Source of the DNA: Owenia fusiformis
Lineage: Eukaryota > Annelida > Polychaeta > Sabellida > Oweniidae
Assembly (NCBI GenBank): GCA_903813345.2
Contig: CAIIXF020000012.1
Location: forward strand, 36,002,528 to 36,066,527
Direction of reading: 5' to 3'
Length of the DNA stretch: 64,000 bases
Both the position numbers and the translations under genes were made by a program. Of this stretch, positions 45,727 to 56,594 are shown piece after piece; the first letter of the stretch is position 1, and each line of letters begins with the position of its first letter. The notes below the pieces were generated by a model that searched no databases, was not told the origin of the DNA, and saw only the letters and a program-made list of their open reading frames with translations.

Positions 45727-47672
45727 TAGTGGATTCGACGTGTTATGTCCCTGCGGGACATGAAGCAATTTTGCAAGGCAAGGCAACAGAAGACCTTTCT
45801 AGTGTGAAAGGCCCCGGCCTAGTCGAGCAATTTTTCCAGGAAAATGGCAAGGACCGAGGTGTTGCTGTAGCCAGAACATTGGTAAACCCGGGTAATGAAA
45901 TAATACCAATTCGTGTAATTAATCCAGGCCCGTATGGCTGCACAGTATATCGTGGCACAGCTATTGCCGAAATGTCTTCTATTGACGAAGTAATCAGCGA
46001 TCGGGACGATTATGCAAACCCAGATACTGGTTTAAAAGTAATGCATACGGGTATCGCCAGTAGTCGTGTCCCAGAGCATCTTCAAGAACTGTTTGAAGAA
46101 TCCACAAAGTCAATGGATCATGAAGAGAAAGAATTGGTGGCTGATCTGCTCTGTAAATACTCAGACGTTTTTTCAAAGGATGACAGTGACCTCGGTAGAA
46201 CTAATTTAGTTAAACATTCGATTGACACAGGCAACGCAATTCCGATCAAGCAGAGACCAAGAAGAATGCCTTTCTGGAAAAGCGAAATAGCTGCTGAAGA
46301 AATACAGAAATTACTTGACAAAGGCCTTATAGAACCGTCTCAGTCGCCATGGTCCTCGCCCGTCGTGTTAGTCAGAAAAGGTGACAAAGACCCTTCTATC
46401 GAATCGAGACTAGAAAGAGGAAAAGTGAGATATTGCGTGGATTATCGAATGCTTAATGCAGTCACCGTGAAAGATGCGTTTCCGATCCCACGCATTGATG
46501 ATTGCTTAGACAGATTAGGCAGTAAAAAGGCGAAATACTACAGCCTCCTCGATTTAGTTATGGGCTATAACCAGGTGGCACTAGACGATGATGCAAAATT
46601 GAAATCAGCGTTTAGTACAGGGACTGGCTTTTACCAATGGAATGTCATGAGCTTCGGACTAGTCAACGCGGGTTCAACGTTTGAACGATTGATGGAAAGA
46701 GTACTGAATGGGCTCGTATTTGACGTTTGCTGTCTCTACGTTGACGACGTGTGCGTTTGGGGTAGCTCAGTTGCAGAGATGGTTACCAATTTGTCCAAAG
46801 TATTCGACAGATTCCGAGAGGCAAATCTAAAGCTGAAAAGTAACAAATGCAAGCTATTTAAAGATTCGGTCGTGTTCCTTGGGCACAAAATATCAGAACG
46901 CGGTATTGAAATGGACCCCGAAAAAATTCGTGTAATCCTCAAATGGAACACCCCTGTTACTGTAAAACATGTTCAAAGCTTCCTTGGATTTGCATCTTAT
47001 TACAGAAGGTTTATTCGCGATTTTTCTGGAATTGCAAAGCCACTATACCAGCTGACTGAAAAGGGAGCACGTTTTAAATGGTCTGTTGAATGTGACATCG
47101 CATTCCAAAGAATAAAGAAGGCTGTGACTAGCGAACCGATATTGGGGTATCCAAAATCTGAGGGGCAATTCGTGCTTGACGTAGATGCTTCGAACGAACA
47201 GATAGGTGGCGTACTAGCTCAAGTCCAAGGTGAAAATGAAGTGGTCCTGTCTTATGGCAGTAGAACTTTATCAAAAGCAGAGAGAAATTACAGCGTTACC
47301 AGGAGAGAGCTACTCGCCGTGATACATTTTGTAAAGCACTGGAGGCACTATTTGATCGGCAAAAACTTCAAAATACGGACGGACCATGCATCACTTCGAT
47401 GGCTGATGAATTTCAAAGAACCGGAAGGCCAGACAGCACGATGGCTTGAAACGTTAGGCGCTTTTGATTTCACCATCGAGCATCGCCCGGGTCGCCTGTC
47501 AGGAAATTGTGATGGTCTGTCCAGAATGCCAGAGACGTCAAACGCAAGTCGTCCAATACAATCTACAGGAGCAGATGATGCTACAGGGGAGGGTGATTCT
47601 ATAAGTACTAGCCAGACAAGCAAACCAGCAAGTAATTTACAGACGGCTGTATCGCCAAACGTAGATGTGTAG
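45705..47672 (+). CDS. pol: Gypsy reverse transcriptase and RNase H
   Basis: Copies the RNA genome and removes the RNA strand. Part of the pol polyprotein; the frame is open from 45705, entered from gag by frameshift and not from its own start. Counting from 45729: RT about residues 175-410 with RYCVDYRMLN, catalytic LLDL (D275), SFGLVNAGSTF and YVDD at 337-340. The connection follows (FLGFASYYRRFI), then RNase H at about 480-600 with DVDAS, RRELLAV and TDH. It ends at an in-frame TAG (47670-47672), three bases before the integrase ORF in the same frame. SFGLVNAGSTF is slightly off the usual FGLxNAPATF. Confidence 0.92.
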   Translation, partial: KEFCCKVIVDSTCYVPAGHEAILQGKATEDLSSVKGPGLVEQFFQENGKDRGVAVARTLVNPGNEIIPIRVINPGPYGCTVYRGTAIAEMSSIDEVISDRDDYANPDTGLKVMHTGIASSRVPEHLQELFEESTKSMDHEEKELVADLLCKYSDVFSKDDSDLGRTNLVKHSIDTGNAIPIKQRPRRMPFWKSEIAAEEIQKLLDKGLIEPSQSPWSSPVVLVRKGDKDPSIESRLERGKVRYCVDYRMLNAVTVKDAFPIPRIDDCLDRLGSKKAKYYSLLDLVMGYNQVALDDDAKLKSAFSTGTGFYQWNVMSFGLVNAGSTFERLMERVLNGLVFDVCCLYVDDVCVWGSSVAEMVTNLSKVFDRFREANLKLKSNKCKLFKDSVVFLGHKISERGIEMDPEKIRVILKWNTPVTVKHVQSFLGFASYYRRFIRDFSGIAKPLYQLTEKGARFKWSVECDIAFQRIKKAVTSEPILGYPKSEGQFVLDVDASNEQIGGVLAQVQGENEVVLSYGSRTLSKAERNYSVTRRELLAVIHFVKHWRHYLIGKNFKIRTDHASLRWLMNFKEPEGQTARWLETLGAFDFTIEHRPGRLSGNCDGLSRMPETSNASRPIQSTGADDATGEGDSISTSQTSKPASNLQTAVSPNVDV

Positions 47673-49205
47673 GCATTGAAAATACCTCCAGAATTTGAGC
47701 TAACTGAAATAGCTGATCAGCAACAAAAAGACGAGGCGATCCGCGAGGTGATTCGATATTTGAAAAACGAACTTGTTAAACCATCGTGGGAAGAAATATC
47801 AGATCAGACACCAGAGTTTAAGGCGTATTGGGGTCAATGGGCATCCTTGCAACTTAAGGAAGATGTGCTTTACCGGAAGTGGGTTAGTGAAGATGGCACT
47901 GAAGTAAGGAGGCAATTGCTGTTACCGAGTGGACTACGAGACAGGGCGCTGAATCAGCTACATGACTCAAGACTCTCGGGGCATATGGCAACGAAAAGAA
48001 CCATTGAAAGAATGAAACAGCGATTCTACTGGCATGGAATGAGCACGTACGTTAAACGTTATTGCCGTCAATGCGACATTTGTGCTGCCAAGAGGAATCC
48101 ACAGAAGCAACCCAGAGGCCCGTTGAAACAATACAGGCTTGGAGCCAACATGGAGAGGGTTGCCTTGGATATACTTGGACCACTGGTAGAAAGCACAAGG
48201 GGCAACAAATATATATTAGTCCTGTCGGATTACTTTAGTAAATGGACGGAAGCTTTTGCAATGCCGTGCCAAACTGCTGAGGTTGTATCAAGGATAGTAG
48301 TTGAAGAGTTCGTATGCAGATACGGGGTTCCACGTGAGTTGCACGCCGACCAGGGCCGACAATTCGAAAGCAACCTATTCCAAGAGTTGTGCAAGCTACT
48401 GGGTGTCCGGAAAACAAGGACGAGTCCTCTGCACGCATGTAGCGACGGCCAAGTGGAGAGGTATAATAGAACACTGGAGGAAATGCTCTCTAAATACGTG
48501 GATTTGGCGCAGAAAGACTGGGACGAACATCTGTCCTATGTCATGCACGCCTATCGTTCGTCCGTGCACTCGACTACCAAGGAAACGCCAAATATGCTGT
48601 GGTTAGGAAGAGAAGTTGAAATGCCTATAGATTTATCAACATCCTGTCCCCCAGATACGCCGTGCTGCATCACTGAATTCTGCGAACGGATGCGTGAACG
48701 TATGCAAGCTGCAGGGCAACGGGCACGTGAACAATCTGCCATTGCAGGAGTAAGGCAGAAACGAGGCCACGATGCACGGCTTGCTACCAAAACCTACAAC
48801 GTAGGGGATGCAGCATGGTTACACAACCCTACCCGTGTCAAAGGACGCTCCCCTAAATTACAGAACTTTTGGGAAGGCCCTTACATGGTCGTTACCTGTA
48901 TTTCTGATGTGTTGTTTAGAATACAACGAAGTCCGAAAGGGAAATACAAAATCGTGCATCATAATCGGCTGAAGCCTTATGAAGGGACCAATTTTAAAGC
49001 TTGGGAGACTCAGGAGATCACAGACGCTAAGACTTCTCAATCCCCGCCTGTGAATGCTCAAAATAAGCAGTCTAAACAAAGTTTCGGGGATCAAGTGGCT
49101 CCAATTGTCGACGCAAACGGCAGAGGTTTCCCCAATGATAAGCCCAGAGAACGCCCAAGGAGGAACAGGAAAGCTCCTAGGAGATATGGCCAAGATCCCC
49201 AATAA
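47673..49205 (+). CDS. pol: Gypsy integrase
   Basis: Inserts the cDNA into the host genome. Same frame as RT and separated from it by one TAG, so it is the C-terminal part of one pol polyprotein. Counting from 47676: zinc domain H96, H103, C130, C133; catalytic triad D165 (ALDILGP), D225 (HADQGRQF), E261 (QVERYN), with 35 residues between the last two. Near the C-terminus a GPYMVV...RLKPYEG module of the kind common in metazoan Gypsy integrases. No chromodomain seen. The DDE core is intact. Confidence 0.93.
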   Translation, partial: ALKIPPEFELTEIADQQQKDEAIREVIRYLKNELVKPSWEEISDQTPEFKAYWGQWASLQLKEDVLYRKWVSEDGTEVRRQLLLPSGLRDRALNQLHDSRLSGHMATKRTIERMKQRFYWHGMSTYVKRYCRQCDICAAKRNPQKQPRGPLKQYRLGANMERVALDILGPLVESTRGNKYILVLSDYFSKWTEAFAMPCQTAEVVSRIVVEEFVCRYGVPRELHADQGRQFESNLFQELCKLLGVRKTRTSPLHACSDGQVERYNRTLEEMLSKYVDLAQKDWDEHLSYVMHAYRSSVHSTTKETPNMLWLGREVEMPIDLSTSCPPDTPCCITEFCERMRERMQAAGQRAREQSAIAGVRQKRGHDARLATKTYNVGDAAWLHNPTRVKGRSPKLQNFWEGPYMVVTCISDVLFRIQRSPKGKYKIVHHNRLKPYEGTNFKAWETQEITDAKTSQSPPVNAQNKQSKQSFGDQVAPIVDANGRGFPNDKPRERPRRNRKAPRRYGQDPQ

Positions 49206-49611
49206 AAAACGAATACAGTCAAATATTATAGTTCGTGTACGCCAGGTCCGTTCGAGGCCCGTGTAGCCGTGGGAATTTTAGTTAGTAATGGAATGCGGAA
49301 GAGGCTGGTAATCAACGATTTTATGACCTCCGATTATACGGGCGATTATCCCCTAACCGCAAAGTGCCTGACCAGCGCGTGGCTACAGTGTTAATTGATA
49401 TTCGACCCGGGGTCAATGTTTGATCAGAAGTTGTTCGCTCGCCTCTGAGGAGGAGTCTACCTCATGACAAGTAAAGAGGCGGGGCTTAACTTCAAAGGGA
49501 ACCGACGTACTCCGTAACTAATCCCGAAACGGATCAAACCCCATCCCTACGTTATATCCCAGATGCATTTCAGTCATTCTACAGACTAAGTTTCCAGGCG
49601 ACACACGAAAA
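49206..49611 (+). other. Spacer between integrase and ORF3
   Basis: About 400 bp with no ORF. It may hold the promoter or splice acceptor for ORF3; no clear signal identified. Confidence 0.4.
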
Positions 49612-50262
49612 ATGTCAGAGTTCAAAATTCCTAGAAAATGTGCGATATGCGAGAGAAGGTGTAACACGTTTTGCGAATTACGCCAACACCTAGATGAGAG
49701 CCACCCCGATGTGTGGCGGGGAGTGCGCGTACCAGCCCAAGAAAGCGCAAGGAACCCTGAAGACAGATCTCGGTCACGTTCCCGTTCGCGTTCCGGAAAG
49801 ACGGCAAACGCCCAACGTACCTCTCAGTCGTCTACGGCCGTGAGAGGAGGTGCATCACCTGAGTGCAGCGTGCAGGTCAACGCACGGGACCCGCTAAATC
49901 TTATGTCGGACGCGGCGGCCCAACTAGCATCAACTGGAGACAGGGCCGCGAAAAGAGGACGTACTGAGGACTCGCCACCCAAAGGATCGTCGGCTGCGAA
50001 GAGAAGGCCCGCCAGCCCAACCAGCGGAGAGACGTCGACCTCACGGTCGGCGGAAATGGCAGTCTTGGCGAAGAAGGACACCGAGAGCGTTCTCCCCATT
50101 ACAGGGCCGGCGGCAGGGCTCGCAGCCAACGTAAGGGCCCTGCTGGAGCAAGGGTACGCCGTACGTCGTTGGGAGCGTTCCACTGAAACCTTCGGGCCAG
50201 ACGGGGCCGTCCAGCAGAAGGTGGTGGAATCCGTCACGCTGGACAGGCCACATAAGAAATGA
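49612..50262 (+). CDS. Extra ORF in env position: C2H2 zinc finger, RS-rich basic protein
   Basis: 216 aa, intact, ATG at 49612 (AAAATGT context). An N-terminal C2H2 finger has C10, C13, H26, H31 (spacing CX2C-X12-HX4H). It is followed by an RSRSRSRSRS tract (about 52-61), basic clusters including KRGR and AAKRRP that look like nuclear signals, and a C-terminal part of unknown fold (LEQGYAVRRWERSTETFGPD). No signal peptide, membrane segment or envelope motif, so it is not an env. It may bind nucleic acid or act as a regulator of the element. Its GC-rich composition matches gag-pol rather than the host flanks. Not assigned to a known family. Confidence 0.75.
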   Translation: MSEFKIPRKCAICERRCNTFCELRQHLDESHPDVWRGVRVPAQESARNPEDRSRSRSRSRSGKTANAQRTSQSSTAVRGGASPECSVQVNARDPLNLMSDAAAQLASTGDRAAKRGRTEDSPPKGSSAAKRRPASPTSGETSTSRSAEMAVLAKKDTESVLPITGPAAGLAANVRALLEQGYAVRRWERSTETFGPDGAVQQKVVESVTLDRPHKK

Positions 50263-50275
50263 ACCGTATTTGAGC

Positions 50276-50640
50276 ATGAAGTACGACAACATTGAGAACA
50301 TTATGTCTATTCTGTGCTGCTTAATGAATTCGCTGTGCTGACAGTTCATTCGAAGAGCGACAATATTTGGAACATTTTAGACTTTTATACTTCAATAATA
50401 TTTGAAGTACGACAACATTGGGAATATCATATTTATTCTGTGCTGCTTAATAATTCGCCGTACTGACAGTTCGTTCAATGGAACAATATTTGGAACATTA
50501 TATTATTGTGCTACTAACGAACTTGCCATGCTGATAGTTCATTCGAAGGGCAACGATATTTGGAGCACTGTATTTTACATTTATCAAATTCGTCACTACA
50601 TGCTGATATACCAACAAAAGTGACGATATTGGGAACATTG
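50276..50640 (+). repeat. ~127-bp tandem repeat downstream of ORF3
   Basis: TGAAGTACGACAACATTG starts at 50276 and 50403. Blocks TTCTGTGCTGCTTAAT, GACAGTTC(A/G)TTC and CAATATTTGGAACATT recur two to three times, the last copy degraded. It lies in the 3' untranslated part of the element. Confidence 0.7.
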
Positions 50641-50821
50641 CATTTGTGCACGCAGGACGCCAATTATTAAATTCGCTGGGCGGTGTATGCCATTTACGTA
50701 GAACTATTTTCGTTTAATTACTTTACGATTTCTGCAACCATATTGGGTGAAATGGACTCTTGTATAATTCTATATTTGATAACACTTTGTACATGACGCT
50801 GACCCCGGAGTGGTCAAGTCT

Positions 50822-50833
50822 AGGAGGGGGCAG
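50822..50833 (+). promoter_or_regulatory. Polypurine tract of the Gypsy element
   Basis: AGGAGGGGGCAG runs directly into the TGTGGAAC start of the 3' LTR. Confidence 0.8.
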
Positions 50834-51323
50834 TGTGGAACACGTGGCCCGGTTATTGTTCTCTGTACCATTTATATGTATGTCAATCATAAGTCGGTGT
50901 GTGCCTCACATCATGTCATTGGTCAGATCATTACCCAATCATCATCTTTGTACATCATTATTTCACATGTAGTATAAAATACCCTGATCATCCCATTTTC
51001 ATTAGAGTTACTCAGAACTAGAGGCACACACGCAAACCTTGAAGATCTTAATGTCAGAATAAAGTTGTTGTGTATTGTACGTATTTGTTACTAGTTCTGT
51101 GTTTCCCGACCTCCCCCTCCCGGGGAGGTTGGGGCTCTCATACCCCCATCCCTTGACTGTTAGCAGCTGACCGGTTCCCCCCCCCCCACATCAAGTCCAC
51201 CTTATGACGGAGCGGCGCGGTGATGCAGAGACCAACAGACTCCCCCCTCAGGTTAAGGTGACCGGACTTGAAGCAGGGACCGGCCCCGGTATAAAGTACA
51301 GCACCCCCTCACTCGGTTCTACA
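50834..51323 (+). repeat. 3' LTR of the Gypsy element
   Basis: 490 bp, one base longer than the 5' LTR in a C run (11 versus 10), otherwise the same by eye. Confidence 0.95.
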
Positions 51324-51670
51324 GTATGAACAAATATCATGTACTCCATTGTTTATGAACACACATTTTGTATGAACAAATACTATGTACTTTCTCCAGT
51401 GTGTATGAACGTACAGAGTATTGGTTAAATAACTAGTGAAAGTACATAATATTTGCTCATACACACTGGAGAAAGTACATGATATTTCTCAATACACACA
51501 GTTAAAATTTATTGTTTCATACTGTATATACACTGGAAAAATATAAATAGTAGTCCATACACACATACACAGAAAGTAGTTAAAACAATAAATTATTGGT
51601 TTAGGCACATGGGAAATTAACCTAGTTTCGATTCATACATACTGGAGAAAGTATACACAGAGGAGTGTGA
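51324..51670. repeat. Degenerate TACTTTCTCCAGTGTGTATGAAC-type array, right part
   Basis: Continuation of 41816-42224, with facing inverted copies (TTTCTCCAGTGTGTATGAAC against TCATACACACTGGAGAAAGT) around 51410-51470. Confidence 0.7.
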
Positions 51671-51689
51671 CTCAGAAAATGTGACTCAA

Positions 51690-51970
51690 AAACAGTTAAA
51701 AGTTGGACTTTTAGAAAGGTCACCAGACAGAATCTATGCATTTTTGAGAAAGTGTGCCAAATAAATTATTTGAAATTATAGAAGCTTTTGAAAATTTGAA
51801 TTCATTCCTAAAAATAGAAAAAAATGAGAAAACTGCTTTAGAAAGCAATCCATTCTCTTTTTATGATCACAATATTTGTTTCAGACAACTTTTCAAAATT
51901 TCAAAGCTCCTATGACATGTATGATTTAGAGTAATATATTGGGCACATTTTCTGAGAAGTCTTTCACATG
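51690..51970. repeat. Partial copy of the 41058-41815 foldback
   Basis: Shares the centre of that element: a GAAAGGTCAC word, an AGAATCT word, the ACAACTTTTCAAAATTTCAA block and TAGAGTAATATATTGGGCAC. It folds on itself in the same way but is more decayed. Confidence 0.6.
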
Positions 51971-54074
51971 ATGTTTAGGGTCATTCATTCATACAAACTA
52001 GAGAGAGTATGAGAATATTGATTAATCCAATCTGAGTAAATATGATAGATAGTTGGTTCTTCAAAAAGAGAGGTTTACTCAGATTTTGAATATCAAATAG
52101 ATTTGGATCAAGTGTTATAAAGAATCTCAACTTCTTAACTTACTTAACTTCGAGCATGCAGATAAATATTCAATGGATTTACATAAAATGCAGAGTTCCT
52201 GTGACAATGGCATTTATTTTTAATGATCAAGAAAGTACTTTGCACCCTCCCGCCAAGTTAGGAAAAAGCCAGAGCTTTCATTCTGGTACACATCACATCT
52301 AGAAACATGTCTGTGTCTATCATGTAAGAAGAGAGGGTCAAGGTATTCCATGATGGAGCATTTTGGAAACCCTTCTTAGAAATTACTATGCTGAAAATGG
52401 GCTATTCAGGTATACACTGTGTACAAGTAATGCAGATTGCTCCGATTTTCACTACGGCGCCATGCCGATTGAGTATTTTGTTCAAAATTGAATACAATAT
52501 TGAACAAACGGAGCAAATGTGACCCAGGCATCAGTGTAGTATGAATTTATTTTGTTAGGATGCCAGTCAGAGCTCTTGATGCAAGTACTAAGTTTGCAAA
52601 CATGCATGTCAACCATGGCCAATTAGAAAAGTGCACCCCTTCTATATGATAATATAAACCCTTCCTACACCTTGGTTTAGCTTTGGATCACCATGCTATC
52701 ACTATGTGGCAGAAATGCATTCTGATTGGATATAAATGATCACATGACTTAGTTCACTAAGGTGTCAGGAGATGGCATGCCAAAATGTAAAATCTCTATT
52801 AAAATGAACAAACGCATGAAGTTTCTCATCTATCATTTACAGAAGAACAATAGTTACGTAAAGTCCAGAGTAAACCTTTTAGAAACTGTTATATTTTATG
52901 TGAAATAATAAGTTCAGTATTTCACTGCCACTTTAATGTAAACTGTATATGAGCAATTGCTCTCAAGAAAGCAGATCAGTAATATAATTGATTGATATGT
53001 ATTTTTGACTTCATGTCTTTTAATGTTGCATCTTGTTATTTCCCATTGTGATGTAAATTAAAAACCCAATATTCTTTTCTGACACATTTTTGCAAACCTT
53101 TTTTGGAGACAATTGATCTCAATAAGGTATAGAAAAGATCACAGTTCAGTATTTTTTGCATTTTTGACTCGTTATATTTCATGTGTTTTCGAATGTTGCC
53201 CATTATGCTTTGTCACTATTACATAATATCCAGAGGATCTATTAAACTCAAAAATGACTGCAAATAATGATTATTTTGATATTAATAGAAACAGTGACAA
53301 TAATGATGTGAAACGAGTGATTTTCCTTCAAAAGGTATTTTATACATGTTAATAGAATGACCTATATTTTGAAATATAAAGGTCAGAATGACCTAATTTT
53401 TGAAACTGGTTATCAAACAAAGTCCCTTCTTTGATATCCAATGCAATTTATTCTAAATATCTTGGGGGCTAATATTGGAACTTAAAGACACTCGTCCTTT
53501 AATTCTCTGGCTTTTTTGTAAGCTACGTGTTCTGTTTATTTTATTAAAATTGAAGTTACAGAATTTCAAAGCCATTTTTTATGTCTTGCGGAAAAGCTGC
53601 AATTTCCCATTGATTTACATGGGAATTTCGATTTTCAAAAACTTCATCAGATTTGTCATCATTTTCCGACTTATTGTGATTGTTGAGAAAACTGAGAATA
53701 ATTGTAGATATTGGAATTGATGTCAATATAATAATTAGTGTTGTATGGTGCCGCATTCCTCATATGAGCCTAGAAACGTTTTTGTTTCAGTATTGCTTGA
53801 TTTTGATCAATTGTTATTTGTATTGTATAAATTGATTTTTATTCCGAATGATGCATATTACTTATCTAACCTATCAGTTACATGTATACACATTTGATCA
53901 GACCTGACATCTTCTTTAAAGAACTATACGTGCTACATGTGATTAATTTCCGTCATGCGCAAAGCATAGTTAGAAATTTTTGATTCAAATTATTGTTATT
54001 AAGTTAAATACTGTTGCAAAACGAATAGTAAAAACTCCGTTATTTTCAACTTAAGTGTGGTTAACATTTAATTG
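51971..54074. other. Unassigned AT-rich sequence
   Basis: No gene recognised. A 24-bp word, AGAGATTTTACATTTTGG followed by CATGCC, occurs here inverted (about 52775-52800) and in direct sense at about 27658-27683, likely from a dispersed repeat. Confidence 0.4.
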
Positions 54075-54975
54075 GATATATACTCCTAAAAATGTTAAGG
54101 ACCAGTGTTTTTCCTCATTGGTTTACATGTTAACCCCCATATTTGTTTGAACGATTATTTTCTAAGCGTGGAACAAAGGAAAACCCGATAAAGTATATAC
54201 ATCTGTATCTTGCTTCTATTCTCTATTAAGTCTGCAAAATTCAATGTTATATCTCCATTGCAATAGCTCAAAATTTGAGGTCAAAATTGATGAATTTCAT
54301 GAAATTTAACAAAGAAAGGCAGATCGCATGTTAAACAAATGGGGAATGATGGGTTAGGAGCAAATCAGATTTTTGTATATGTATTCGGTAAAACATTTAT
54401 CAAATATAATTTCTGAGTAGACAATTAAATTGTTTTACTTTGTGCATGCTTTTTGTTAAGCTTACTTTGTGAGAATTACCGATTTAGAGCATCAACGTAT
54501 TTTTGACACCTCATTTTGACCCCCTGTGTTATTTCAATGAGAGTTTTCATGAGAAATGACTTTGACTTTTGAGACTCATAATTTTGTAAAACCTAGAGAA
54601 ACAAATCAATTTTTTGTGTTAGACAAGTTAAAAAATTCAATTGTCTATTTACTCCATTTTTGAGAGCAATTGAATTGATGGGTATTTTCTCATATGACTT
54701 TTGGCAACCCAACCATTTCCCATTGGATTACGGGTTATGTCATTTTTTTAATTTTCCTCAAATTTGACATCAACTTTTGACATATTGTAACGGAGATATT
54801 GAATTGAAAATTTTCTGAAATATAGAGAATAGAGTCAAGGTACATATCCATTTACATTATCAGTTTTTCATTTGTTCCAGGCTTTGAAAAGAAGAGTTCA
54901 AACAGACATGGGGTTTAACATGTAAACCTATGAGGAAAAAGACTGGTCCTTAACTTTTTTTAGGAGTATATATGG
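54075..54975. mobile_element. Foldback element, ~280-bp arms
   Basis: The left end ATATACTCCTAAAAATGTTA and right end AACTTTTTTTAGGAGTATAT are inverted. Arms continue about 280 bp (for example GGTTTACATGTTAACCCC against GGGGTTTAACATGTAAACC). TGGAT lies just outside both ends, a possible 5-bp target duplication. No ORF. Confidence 0.7.
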
Positions 54976-56426
54976 ATTTAACTAAAAATAATAATTGTGG
55001 TGACAGTTAGGTCATTGAATATCATAAATTATGAAGAATAAATACCTATTTCTGAAGTCCAACAGTTTAATTTTGAGTTATGAACCATCTATAAAACGGC
55101 ATATTTGTCAAAATTACCAAAACTTCAAGTTCGGCGTGGCAAAATTTCCAAGATATTTGGTAGTTTATTCAATTTGTAACTAGAAAATGTTGCAAATTTG
55201 GACCACCTTACAGATTGTAGAGGAACTACATTACAATACATCTACTAACTTTTATAACATATAGGTTAAATGTGTTAAAGTTATGGTTGTCATGGTTACG
55301 GTGGTGAGGGGTATGCGGATATCAGGATATCGCAAAATTGTGATAAATTGTTAAAATATAACCATTTGAAATAGTGTTTATTATTGTATTTCTTAACAGT
55401 TTTTTGTTTTGTTCAATATTGCATCTTGCTGCCATAGTATTCTCTTTAGTATAACAATATCATTGATACATATCAGAACTATGTAATGTCACAAATATAA
55501 TCAAAGAAAAAGAGTATATAAGTGCTTAGAAAAAGGGTCCCTGGATTAATAGAAAAGTCAAGAGTGCACCTCCACAGTCAATGCTCCAATGCACAAAGCA
55601 AAGAAAGCAAATCTTACAATTGAATGTCTTGACATTAACCTTTTTGTACAATGGCCTATATTTCCCTGATAATGTTCCGTTGGACTTCTACATTAATGAA
55701 TATGTTAAAGCAACTTGTGAGAAGTTCAACATAAAAATGAGACTCGGCTGGAAGCCAATGTTATCAGGAATCTTAGAGACTGACAGCAAAAGTTTTGTCA
55801 GGTCTTGAATCTCCGGTAAAATGCACCAAGAATGTTTAGATAAAGGTTAAAAATACATAATACTGGATAACAGTAGTAATGTCAAATGATTAAATAATCT
55901 TACAGTACTAATCCTTTTACTGTTGTGGTACATAATTTGATACATAATAGCAACAGATGACGGAGTGTCAAGATGATATGTACAGGAGAAAAGATTTATA
56001 AAACATAATTGTGACGCTGCTCCACATACCCGCGACTCCTGTTATCATAACAACCACAACTTTTTTATTTTGAAACAATTTGTCATGACAGTTGCAGGAT
56101 AAATTCTTACAATGTCATTCTGTAGTAATTTCATCTCACAACAGGTAAATCTAATGAAATTAGAGCATTTGTATCTTTACTTTCCGGACACCCTGTATAT
56201 AACATGTATTTTTCGAGGAGGTGTACGACGCTCTTTGGAAATATGCGTTTCAGCATATGGCGTTGATCTAAAAGAAAGACTATTTAAAACATGAAATAGT
56301 GCAGTTTAATTCCAATGAAGCTGTATTTTTTTCATTGAAAAGTTACACATTAAGAGAGAAATGAATAGTTATAGTTCTGTGAAAAGCAAAAATTCACATT
56401 GATCGCTTCAATCATTTTGATTGATT
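54976..56426. other. Flank downstream of the right discoidin gene
   Basis: No coding signal accepted. A minus-strand AATAAA at about 56064-56069, some 360 nt past the discoidin stop, could be its polyadenylation signal. A GACACCCTGTA motif at about 56187-56197 looks like a lone mariner-type end. Confidence 0.4.
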
Positions 56427-56594
56427 CTACCAGTCGATAGAGTGTTCAATAATATCGCATCCAGTGAAATCGAATCTCAAAGAAGGCCAGTTGTTCCAGC
56501 GTGTAGGGTGGAGGCGGATGTACCTCGCTTTCACAGGTGAATCGATCGGGAGGAGTACAGGAGTATTTCTATCATAGTTGGCATTGTTGAAATT
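56427..56594 (-). CDS. Right discoidin gene, exon 4 (terminal; F5/8 type C domain end)
   Basis: Terminal exon, 168 nt, found by its motifs. Acceptor TTTTTCAG ends at 56595; phase 0; 55 codons and TAG at 56427-56429. It reads NFNNANYDRNTPVLLP, then ARYIRLHPTRW, then FDFTGCD: the classic C-terminal half of an F5/8 type C domain, with the closing cysteine that normally pairs with the one at the domain start. Only ten residues follow, so the protein ends with the domain and has no membrane anchor. Exon 3 (56955-57153) also ends in phase 0 and joins in frame across a 360-bp intron. Confidence 0.9.
   Translation of the reverse strand, partial: NFNNANYDRNTPVLLPIDSPVKARYIRLHPTRWNNWPSLRFDFTGCDIIEHSIDW

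Larger units (their letters stand above)
42225..51323 (+). mobile_element. Full-length Ty3/Gypsy LTR retrotransposon with extra ORF
   Basis: LTRs 42225-42713 and 50834-51323 start TGTGGAAC and end TTCTACA; by eye they differ only in the length of one C run. The 4-bp target duplication GTAT lies at 42221-42224 and 51324-51327. Order: LTR, primer site, 0.9-kb leader, gag, protease, RT-RNase H, integrase, extra ORF, tandem repeats, polypurine tract, LTR. It is distinctly more GC-rich than the surroundings. Despite near-identical LTRs, pol carries frame lesions and a stop, so this copy is probably not autonomous. Confidence 0.97.

Noticed and set aside
49612-50262. Envelope gene in the Gypsy element
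   Set aside because: The ORF in that position has no signal peptide, membrane segment or glycoprotein features; it encodes a C2H2/RS protein.
48235-50349. Minus-strand ORFs opposite integrase and ORF3
   Set aside because: Shadows of GC-richer coding sequence with no motifs of their own.
55581-55808. 75-codon plus-strand ORF as a gene
   Set aside because: No recognisable domain, no splice or promoter context.
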